Source: an uncultured Lachnospiraceae bacterium
GTDB lineage: Bacteria; Bacillota; Clostridia; Lachnospirales; Lachnospiraceae
DNA: 28,657 nt
Reading direction: 5' to 3'
Assembly (NCBI GenBank): GCA_900548905.1
Contig: URMK01000071.1
Span: 1-28,657 of the forward strand
The notes under the pieces are model-generated. The model saw only the letters and a list, made by a program, of their open reading frames with translations. It ran no database searches and was not told where the DNA came from. The position numbers and the translations under genes are program-made. Position 1 is the stretch's first letter. Each line of letters starts with the position of its first letter. Of the stretch, positions 23,655 to 28,657 are shown one piece after another.

Positions 23655-23824
23655 CTTCGGGCCGGTATGCGGTTCCCCAGATACTGATATACCAAACGTT
23701 CCGATGAGCCCAAAGAATCCCATGCGGCAGATAGGCTGCCCCATGGGATTGGCAGCGCGCCTGAAGGGCACGCTTTCTCTCCACGGTATATAAAGTATCT
23801 GGGGAACCGCATACCGGCCCGAAG
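23655..23824. repeat. 170-bp palindromic element with two internal hairpins
   Basis: Positions 23655-23684 are the exact reverse complement of 23795-23824 (30 bp). The stem continues inward through T23685-A23794 and ATATACC/GGTATAT (23687-23693 with 23785-23791). Inside are a hairpin at 23716-23750 (AATCCCATG and GGCAG arms with one C-C mismatch) and a weaker one at 23755-23773. The result is a Y-shaped fold on either strand. It lies between convergent genes and holds no convincing open frame. It may be a non-autonomous mobile element or a structured RNA. Confidence 0.85.
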
Positions 23825-23863
23825 GGATCTGCACAGGGCGTGGTACAGGATACCCAAACGCGA

Positions 23864-23900
23864 GAAAGAACCTAACATCAAAAGCGGGGTCCTTCTTTTT
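23864..23900 (+). terminator. Possible terminator after the BTAD gene
   Basis: GAAAGAACC (23864-23872) can pair imperfectly with GGTCCTTC (23889-23895 region), followed by a run of five T residues ending at 23900. The remainder of the 23637-23941 gap holds the 170-bp palindrome and nothing else I can identify. Confidence 0.35.
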
Positions 23901-23941
23901 GTCCCGGACAGGGATATCCTTAAAATGCGTATTCCGGTTCC

Positions 23942-24628
23942 CTATTCCATATCCAGGTATTCCAGGAATTTAACGGCGTTATCCAGATGCTCCGAATTGA
24001 TGACAATACCGAATAACGCATCATTGGTGACGGCATAAGCGCCGGTTTCCGCTACCTTGGGGGCATCTGCAAGCTGAATGCCGATAGGGATTTCACCCTG
24101 ATCATCCTCCGGCACATCATAATAAAAGAAACGATCCTGATACTTGTCGATCAGCTCCTGGGGAAGCACATCATTCAGATTGCAGAAATAGCCGGGTTCC
24201 GCATAATTGGTAAAGGTCTGGGTATCCGCCATGATTACATCCAGCTCCTTGGCGGCAACCAGCGCCATAAGCTTCTGCACGTTTGCCATGGTATATTGAT
24301 CCGTGGCCTCCTCCTGTATGGTGAAATTCATTTCCAGGGAAGTGGCGTATTCTTCGGTATCAATCTGTGCATATTCATTGAAACCATCCATAAAAGGTTC
24401 CGTATCCATTTCGGAATAGCCGTTGATAAACAATACGGATAATGCGCTGTCCTTGGCCGTGACAATGGTGTAAATCAGGTTGCCTGCGAAAGCAATAACC
24501 AGAATGGTGACCAGCGTCGGCATCCTGTAATATTCCCAAAAATAAAGAAACTTTTCTTTTACGGTTTTTCCGGCCAGTTTCTTGTGCTGGGCTTTGATTT
24601 CATCTGAAACGGAATTTCCATCTGCCAT
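23942..24628 (-). CDS. Membrane-anchored protein with solute-binding-protein-like outer domain
   Basis: The 228-residue product has a cytosolic N-terminal stretch with KTVKEKFLYFWEYYR, one membrane helix (about 36-57), and an outer domain. The outer part resembles the C-terminal half of extracellular solute-binding proteins: MALVAAKELDVIMADTQTF, FCNLNDVLPQELIDKY, PIGIQLADAPKV and FGIVINSEHLDNAVKFLEYL are in the order seen in ABC-type binding proteins, but no lipobox is present and no transporter is adjacent. The ATG at 24628 was chosen because GTGAGG lies six bases upstream; ATG 24634 is possible. A longer start is excluded because the promoter overlaps it. Function unknown. Confidence 0.7.
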   Translation of the reverse strand: MADGNSVSDEIKAQHKKLAGKTVKEKFLYFWEYYRMPTLVTILVIAFAGNLIYTIVTAKDSALSVLFINGYSEMDTEPFMDGFNEYAQIDTEEYATSLEMNFTIQEEATDQYTMANVQKLMALVAAKELDVIMADTQTFTNYAEPGYFCNLNDVLPQELIDKYQDRFFYYDVPEDDQGEIPIGIQLADAPKVAETGAYAVTNDALFGIVINSEHLDNAVKFLEYLDME

Positions 24629-24677
24629 ATTCATCCTCACTTCCGCTGCTTGGTGCAGCTCTTTTGTCCTTTTTACT

Positions 24678-24706
24678 ATGATAATCGGTTGTTCAAATGA
24701 TGTCAA
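24678..24706 (-). promoter_or_regulatory. Promoter of the membrane-anchored SBP-like gene
   Basis: On the minus strand a perfect TTGACA (24701-24706), 17 bases, then TATCAT (24678-24683, five of six). It lies about 50 bases upstream of the start codon and fixes the gene start downstream of it. Confidence 0.7.
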
Positions 24707-24789
24707 TGAAGCGTTCGGTACAACCTCTAAAATTTTTCTAAAATCCCTGTGAATTTTTGGCGAAACACAGGATTTGAAGGGATTCTTAC

Positions 24790-24818
24790 TTGCAAGTTAC
24801 AGGATTTTGTAATATCAT
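24790..24818 (+). promoter_or_regulatory. Promoter candidate for the small membrane protein gene
   Basis: TTGCAA (24790-24795), 17 bases, TATCAT (24813-24818), 53 bases upstream of the start codon. The -10 matches five of six positions and the -35 four of six. Confidence 0.45.
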
Positions 24819-24871
24819 ATTACCTAAGAACGCGGCGGGTGAACTGTCTGGCTGAAAGGGTGGAATATAAA

Positions 24872-25366
24872 ATGGAGACTTACGTTGAATGTATGGTTAA
24901 GAAAAAACCGAGCGGGGCGATGGCGGCTCTGAAAATAGTGTTGATTGGTATTGCTGCGGTAACCGGTCTGCTTGGGCTGATGGGGCTTGTCGTTTTCCTG
25001 ATTGTGGCTGTGGTGGCAGGTGTCGGAGCCTATTTTGTCAATCTGAATGCCAATCTGGAATATGAGTACCTGTATGTGGACAAACAGCTTACCGTGGATA
25101 AGATTATGGCGAGGACAAGACGTAAAAAGGTGGAAACCTTTGATATGGAGAGAATGGAGATTCTGGCTCCCATCAAATCCTGGCATCTGGATGATTACAA
25201 AAACCGCCAGTTGAAGGAAATCAACTACAGCAGCGGTGTGGAACAGCAGCCCGATATCCGTTACTGTATGATATATAATGGAGAGAAGAGGGTTATCTTC
25301 GAACCCAATGCGGCTATGGTAGCTGCGATTAAATCAATTGCACCAAGAAAAGTTTTTACGGATTGA
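24872..25366 (+). CDS. Small two-helix membrane protein (DUF6106-like)
   Basis: The 164-residue product begins METYVECMVKKKPS, then a long hydrophobic block (about residues 18-56) that would form two closely spaced membrane helices, then a cytosolic domain of about 105 residues with LEYEYLYVDKQLTVDKIMARTRRKKVE split around residue 70, MEILAPIKS and the C-terminal APRKVF. This pattern recalls the uncharacterised DUF6106 family of Lachnospiraceae; that link is from memory and modest. ATG 24872 is nine bases from AAAGGGTGG. It precedes guaB but ends at a hairpin and a separate promoter, so it is probably monocistronic. Confidence 0.65.
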   Translation: METYVECMVKKKPSGAMAALKIVLIGIAAVTGLLGLMGLVVFLIVAVVAGVGAYFVNLNANLEYEYLYVDKQLTVDKIMARTRRKKVETFDMERMEILAPIKSWHLDDYKNRQLKEINYSSGVEQQPDIRYCMIYNGEKRVIFEPNAAMVAAIKSIAPRKVFTD

Positions 25367-25391
25367 CAAGCGTCCGTAAGTCTGGTACACT
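25363..25391 (+). promoter_or_regulatory. Promoter for guaB
   Basis: A perfect TTGACA (25363-25368) overlaps the stop codon of the preceding gene and is followed after 17 bases by TACACT (25386-25391) with an extended TG (25383-25384). The leader to the guaB ATG would be about 115 bases. Confidence 0.55.
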
Positions 25392-25402
25392 TTTCAAAAC
25401 AC

Positions 25403-25437
25403 AAAACTGTCAGTAAGTTTACTGGCAGTTTTATATT
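25403..25437 (+). terminator. Hairpin terminator or attenuator in the guaB leader
   Basis: AAAACTGTCAGTA (25403-25415) and TACTGGCAGTTTT (25420-25432) form a 13-bp stem with one T-G pair and an AGTT loop; the arm ends in T residues and a further T-run lies at 25442-25448. It may end the upstream gene, but it also lies within the first bases of any transcript from the 25363-25391 promoter. Confidence 0.6.
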
Positions 25438-25452
25438 CACATTTTTTTGAAC

Positions 25453-25475
25453 TTTGTCCGTTCCCCACGGACAAA
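25453..25475 (+). promoter_or_regulatory. Second hairpin in the guaB leader
   Basis: TTTGTCCG (25453-25460) and CGGACAAA (25468-25475) form a perfect 8-bp stem with the loop TTCCCCA, 25 bases before the guaB ribosome site. No purine riboswitch core is visible. Its role is unknown. Confidence 0.45.
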
Positions 25476-25512
25476 AAATCCAATCATTCAAATGAAAACA
25501 GGAGGAGAAGAA

Positions 25513-26967
25513 ATGGGTCAGATTATTGGTGACGGCATTACCTTTGATGATGTGCTGCTGGTTCCGGCATATTCCCAGGTAATTCCGAATCAGGTTGACG
25601 TGACAACCTGGCTGACGAAAAAGATCAAACTGAACATTCCGATGATGAGTGCAGGAATGGATACCGTAACTGAGCACAGAATGGCAATTGCCATGGCAAG
25701 GCAGGGCGGTATTGGCATTATCCACAAGAACATGTCTATTGAAGCGCAGGCAGAGGAAGTTGACAAAGTTAAGCGTTCAGAAAATGGAGTTATCACCGAT
25801 CCTTTCTCTCTTTCTCCCGAGCATACGCTTGAGGATGCGGACAACCTGATGGCAAAGTTCCGTATTTCCGGTGTCCCGATTACCGAAGGACGCAAGCTTG
25901 TTGGTATCATTACCAACCGGGATCTTAAATTCGAAACCGATTTTTCCAAGAAAATCAAAGAGTCTATGACCTCCGAAGGGCTGATTACGGCCAAGGAAGG
26001 CATCACGCTGGAAGAGGCGAAGAAAATCCTCGCCAAGGCCAGAAAAGAAAAACTCCCTATTGTAGATGACAATTTTAATCTGGTGGGCCTGATCACCATT
26101 AAAGATATCGAAAAAACCATCAAGTATCCTCTTTCCGCAAAGGATGCCCAGGGCCGTCTTCTCTGCGGCGCAGGTGTGGGAATTACCGCGAATGTACTGG
26201 ATCGTGTGGGAGCTCTGGTAGATGCCAAGGTGGATGTTGTCGTACTGGATTCCGCTCATGGACATTCCCAAAACGTGCTGAATTGCCTGCGTATGATTAA
26301 GGAAAAGTATCCGGAACTTCAGGTGATCGCAGGAAACGTGGCTACCGGGGCGGCTACCAGGGATCTGATCGAAGCAGGTGCGGATGCGGTCAAGGTTGGT
26401 ATCGGGCCCGGATCCATCTGTACCACACGTGTGGTTGCGGGTATCGGCGTTCCCCAGGTAACGGCGATCATGGATTGCTACGCAGTAGCCAAGGAATACG
26501 GGATCCCGGTTATTGCGGACGGCGGAATCAAATATTCCGGCGATATGACCAAAGCGATTGCCGCCGGCGGCAGTGTCTGCATGATGGGCAGTATCTTTGC
26601 AGGCTGTGACGAGAGCCCGGGAACCTTTGAACTGTACCAGGGACGTAAATATAAAGTATACCGCGGCATGGGATCCATTGCGGCTATGGAAAACGGCAGC
26701 AAGGATCGTTATTTCCAGAACGATGCCAAGAAGCTTGTTCCGGAAGGTGTGGAAGGCCGTGTGGCATATAAGGGAACCGTGGAAGATACCGTGTTCCAGC
26801 TCATGGGAGGCCTGCGTTCCGGTATGGGCTACTGTGGAACCCAGACGGTGGACGAATTAAAGGAAAACGGCAGATTCATCAAGATTTCTGCGGCATCCTT
26901 AAAGGAAAGCCATCCTCACGACATCCATATCACCAAGGAAGCACCAAATTACAGTGTGGATGAATAA
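25513..26967 (+). CDS. guaB: Inosine-5'-monophosphate dehydrogenase
   Basis: The 484-residue enzyme oxidises IMP to XMP with NAD+, the committed step to GMP. It has the TIM-barrel start (FDDVLLVPAYS), two CBS domains at about residues 92-205 (FRISGVPITEGRKLVGIITNRD and KEKLPIVDDNFNLVGLITIKDI regions), the NAD site VLDSAHGHS, the catalytic loop GIGPGSICTTR with C303, and the flap region with MEGNGS-like AAMENGSKDRY then GVEGRVAYKG. GGAGG seven bases upstream supports this ATG. It has its own promoter and two leader hairpins. The last 19 bases of its coding end are repeated 52 bases downstream. Confidence 0.97.
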   Translation: MGQIIGDGITFDDVLLVPAYSQVIPNQVDVTTWLTKKIKLNIPMMSAGMDTVTEHRMAIAMARQGGIGIIHKNMSIEAQAEEVDKVKRSENGVITDPFSLSPEHTLEDADNLMAKFRISGVPITEGRKLVGIITNRDLKFETDFSKKIKESMTSEGLITAKEGITLEEAKKILAKARKEKLPIVDDNFNLVGLITIKDIEKTIKYPLSAKDAQGRLLCGAGVGITANVLDRVGALVDAKVDVVVLDSAHGHSQNVLNCLRMIKEKYPELQVIAGNVATGAATRDLIEAGADAVKVGIGPGSICTTRVVAGIGVPQVTAIMDCYAVAKEYGIPVIADGGIKYSGDMTKAIAAGGSVCMMGSIFAGCDESPGTFELYQGRKYKVYRGMGSIAAMENGSKDRYFQNDAKKLVPEGVEGRVAYKGTVEDTVFQLMGGLRSGMGYCGTQTVDELKENGRFIKISAASLKESHPHDIHITKEAPNYSVDE

Positions 26968-27017
26968 GAAGTAAATGTGCTTCCTTTGGAAGCAACCGAA
27001 TTACAGTGTGGATGAAT
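26947..27017. repeat. Duplicated guaB 3' end
   Basis: AATTACAGTGTGGATGAAT occurs at 26947-26965, where it codes the last residues of guaB, and again exactly at 26999-27017 (flanks GCACCA and GCAACCG are also alike). Between the copies is a perfect hairpin TGCTTCC-TTT-GGAAGCA (26978-26994). Confidence 0.85.
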
Positions 27018-27043
27018 GGCAGAGCAATGATAATTGCAGAAAC

Positions 27044-27087
27044 AAGCTGTCCCAAGGGCCTCGCAGGGCTTTTGAGGCAGCTTTTTT
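27044..27087 (+). terminator. Intrinsic terminator of guaB
   Basis: AAGCTGTCC (from 27044) pairs with GAGGCAGCTT (to 27083) with a G-T pair, enclosing a smaller GCC/GGC stem, and is followed by T residues to 27087. Confidence 0.7.
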
Positions 27088-27135
27088 ATATCGGCAGCAT
27101 TAAATAGTTAGTAAGGAATGGAGGAGAATAAGGAA

Positions 27136-27747
27136 ATGGATTTCAAAGAAGTAAAGGAACGGATGCAGACCGGAAAGCTGTATTTCCCTACGGATGAGGA
27201 GCTGTTAAGCGAACAGGCGGAATATATGGAAATTTTATATGACTTTAACCATACACGCCCTTCGGAAGGAAAAAAGAGGGCAGAACTTCTGGAAAAGCTC
27301 CTGGGAGGAGCGGGGAAGAATTGTTATGTGGAACCGCCTCTTCATGCCAACTGGGGCTGCAATACGTATATGGGGGACGACGTATATGCCAATTTTAACC
27401 TGACCCTGGTGGATGATGTGAAGATTACTATCGGAAGCCATGTGATGTTCGGCCCGAATGTAACGGTTGCTACGGCCGGCCATCCGGTGGAGCCGGGGCT
27501 GCGTTCCAGGCAGGCACAGTATAACCTGCCGGTGACCATCGGGGATAATGTATGGATCGGGGCGGGGGCGGTGATCCTGCCCGGCGTGACCATAGGGGAT
27601 AATACGGTCATTGGAGCGGGCAGTATTGTAACCAAAGATGTCCCCGCCAATGTGGTGGCTTATGGAAATCCCTGCAGAGTGGTAAGGGAAATCGGGGAAC
27701 GGGATCGGAAATATTATTATCGGGATCGGGAGATCGATCTGGAGTAA
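27136..27747 (+). CDS. Maltose/galactoside-type O-acetyltransferase (hexapeptide repeat)
   Basis: The 203-residue product has the N-terminal helical cap of the maltose/galactoside acetyltransferases (MQTGKLYFPTDEELLSEQ, YDFNHTRPSE) followed by a left-handed beta-helix of hexapeptide repeats. The catalytic histidine is H116 in TAGHPVEP, and the acetyl-CoA part VTIGDNVWIGAGAVILPGV is well conserved. It would be a cytosolic trimer acetylating a sugar; the true substrate is uncertain. ATG 27136 was chosen because GGAGGAG lies nine bases upstream; ATG 27118 would have its ribosome site directly abutting. It converges on the histidine phosphatase gene with 19 bases between. Confidence 0.88.
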   Translation: MDFKEVKERMQTGKLYFPTDEELLSEQAEYMEILYDFNHTRPSEGKKRAELLEKLLGGAGKNCYVEPPLHANWGCNTYMGDDVYANFNLTLVDDVKITIGSHVMFGPNVTVATAGHPVEPGLRSRQAQYNLPVTIGDNVWIGAGAVILPGVTIGDNTVIGAGSIVTKDVPANVVAYGNPCRVVREIGERDRKYYYRDREIDLE

Positions 27748-27766
27748 GACATGGCTGCCGGGATGT

Positions 27767-28366
27767 TCAGATCAGCAGCTTCTCCCCCTTTACCCGGACA
27801 ATGCCGGTATTACCCAGTTTATAACGGGAGGCCATTTGGGAAAAAGGGGTATGGTTCAGGTATGCCAAGAGTGACATAATAACGCCGCTGTGGGTAACCA
27901 GCAGAATGGAATGGGAATGAGGGCCCAAGCGGGCGGCTTCGGTTTCCTCTTTTACCAGACTGCGCAGGGAGGGAAGCAGCCGGTCCAGCAGATCCTGGTA
28001 GGATTCGCCCATGGGGGTTCTCTGGTATCTCCGGTTTTCATACCATGCCGTGAATTCCTGCGGATACCGCTCCTCCACCTGGGCCCAGGTGAGGCCCTCC
28101 CATAAGCCGAAATGGATTTCTTCCAGCCCTTCCCTTACCACACAGGCAGTACCCAGCCTTTCCGCAGCAATCCGGGCCGTCTGCAGGGCCCTTTTCTGCC
28201 GGCTGGTATATATCCGCTCCGGCCGGATGCGGTTGGTTTCCAGCTGCTGTGCCAGCAGGGCGGCCTGGGCCATGCCGCTTTCGTTTAAATCCGTATCCGC
28301 ACTTCCCTGGATACGTTTCTGTATATTCCAGTCCGTTTCTCCATGTCTTGCAAAGAAAAGATTCAT
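27767..28366 (-). CDS. Histidine phosphatase family protein (phosphoglycerate mutase-like)
   Basis: The 199-residue product has the RHGE signature right at its N-terminus (ARHGETDWN, phospho-accepting H8), the TSRQKRALQTA segment, the acidic EEIHFGLWEG motif typical of cobC/GpmB-like members, and the second histidine in LLVTHSGVI. It most likely is a small-molecule phosphatase rather than a glycolytic mutase, but substrate is unknown; alpha-ribazole phosphatase (CobC) is one option with no cobalamin genes nearby to support it. AGGAG lies about ten bases upstream of this ATG. An extended -10 element lies near 28423 on the same strand. Confidence 0.85.
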   Translation of the reverse strand: MNLFFARHGETDWNIQKRIQGSADTDLNESGMAQAALLAQQLETNRIRPERIYTSRQKRALQTARIAAERLGTACVVREGLEEIHFGLWEGLTWAQVEERYPQEFTAWYENRRYQRTPMGESYQDLLDRLLPSLRSLVKEETEAARLGPHSHSILLVTHSGVIMSLLAYLNHTPFSQMASRYKLGNTGIVRVKGEKLLI

Positions 28367-28422
28367 AATATGTTTCTCCTGTTTTATAATATAGTTGTGG
28401 CCTATACGTTCTTCGTGTCTGC

Positions 28423-28431
28423 ATTGTAGCA
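28423..28431 (-). promoter_or_regulatory. Extended -10 element for the histidine phosphatase gene
   Basis: On the minus strand the sequence reads TGCTACAAT, an extended -10 (TGn plus five of six of TATAAT), about 57 bases upstream of the start codon. No convincing -35 was found. Confidence 0.35.
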
Positions 28432-28432
28432 C

Positions 28433-28657
28433 AGCCGGGAAAAGAAATCTATAATCCGGTGATGGAAACGGAGCGCAGATCGATACCCGCGGTAACAGTT
28501 CAGACGGTCCCTTGTGTCCTGTGGCATCCTCCTCCCCTCCTTTTCCCTGGGGCGGCAGTGCTGCAAGGTTCCTTACAGGGGAACGACTTTAGTCGTTTTC
28601 GATCTCGCTCGGCCAAAAACGCAGCAGTACTAACGCTGCAAAGGACACAGCGTAAGG
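28433..28657. other. Gene-free right end of the window with short hairpins
   Basis: No supportable coding frame is visible. The stretch holds GTAACAGTTCAG (28492-28503), matching the arms of the hslO-flanking palindromes, a pyrimidine-rich run around 28520-28550, a hairpin AACGAC-TTTA-GTCGTT (28582-28597), and GCAGC/GCTGC (28621-28639). The last is preceded by CCAAAAAC, so on the minus strand it reads as a stem followed by GTTTTTGG, a possible terminator of a gene entering from beyond the right edge. Confidence 0.4.

Noticed and set aside
23609..23881. Minus-strand frame across the 170-bp palindrome
   Set aside because: The reading frame spans both arms of an inverted repeat, has no ribosome site and no protein-like pattern.

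Overview
The window looks like a chromosomal segment of a Gram-positive anaerobe of the Clostridia, most likely Lachnospiraceae-like. The inference rests on strong AGGAGG-type ribosome binding sites, a mid-range GC content, the DapL route to lysine, an indirect Asn/Gln-tRNA pathway (AspRS plus GatCAB) behind a T-box, a sigma-D-type chemotaxis promoter and a glnA-ANTAR gene pair. No tRNA, rRNA, CRISPR array, transposase or phage gene was seen, so this is mostly core chromosome with unusual intergenic sequence.

Layout. Positions 1-6451 (+) carry a SAM hydroxide adenosyltransferase, a HisC-type aminotransferase, a small-multidrug-export family membrane protein, a SAM methyltransferase, Hsp33 (hslO) and glutamine-dependent NAD synthetase (nadE). 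A minus-strand pair follows: a membrane-anchored protein with a degenerate FMN-binding-like domain and a GNAT acetyltransferase. Positions 7792-9684 hold a methyl-accepting chemotaxis protein with a CZB zinc-binding sensor and a near-consensus sigma-D promoter. Positions 9671-14299 hold glnA with a long structured leader, an ANTAR regulator with a pseudo-receiver domain, dapF and dapL. Positions 14300-14992 have no gene: they hold a 15-bp tandem repeat, a cluster of hairpins including a 29-bp perfect stem, and a T-box leader. The T-box controls an archaeal-type aspS followed by gatC, gatA and gatB, a set that would make Asn-tRNA(Asn), and Gln-tRNA(Gln) if a non-discriminating GluRS is present.

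Positions 19806-23636 are a signalling block: a six-helix diguanylate cyclase (minus), a soluble protein with one canonical and one degenerate GGDEF domain, and a BTAD-type transcription factor carrying a related degenerate GGDEF-like C-terminal module. A 170-bp palindromic element with two internal hairpins lies downstream. The remainder holds a membrane-anchored solute-binding-like protein (minus), a small two-helix membrane protein, guaB with a structured leader, a maltose/galactoside-type O-acetyltransferase and a histidine phosphatase (minus). The last 225 bases hold no recognisable gene.

The most interesting points are the degenerate GGDEF module shared by a c-di-GMP enzyme and the adjacent transcription factor; the T-box whose specifier loop contains overlapping Glu and Asn codons; the duplicated 3' gene ends of aspS and guaB; and the large cruciform-like intergenic elements. 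Everything here comes from reading the sequence; no database search or folding program was run.
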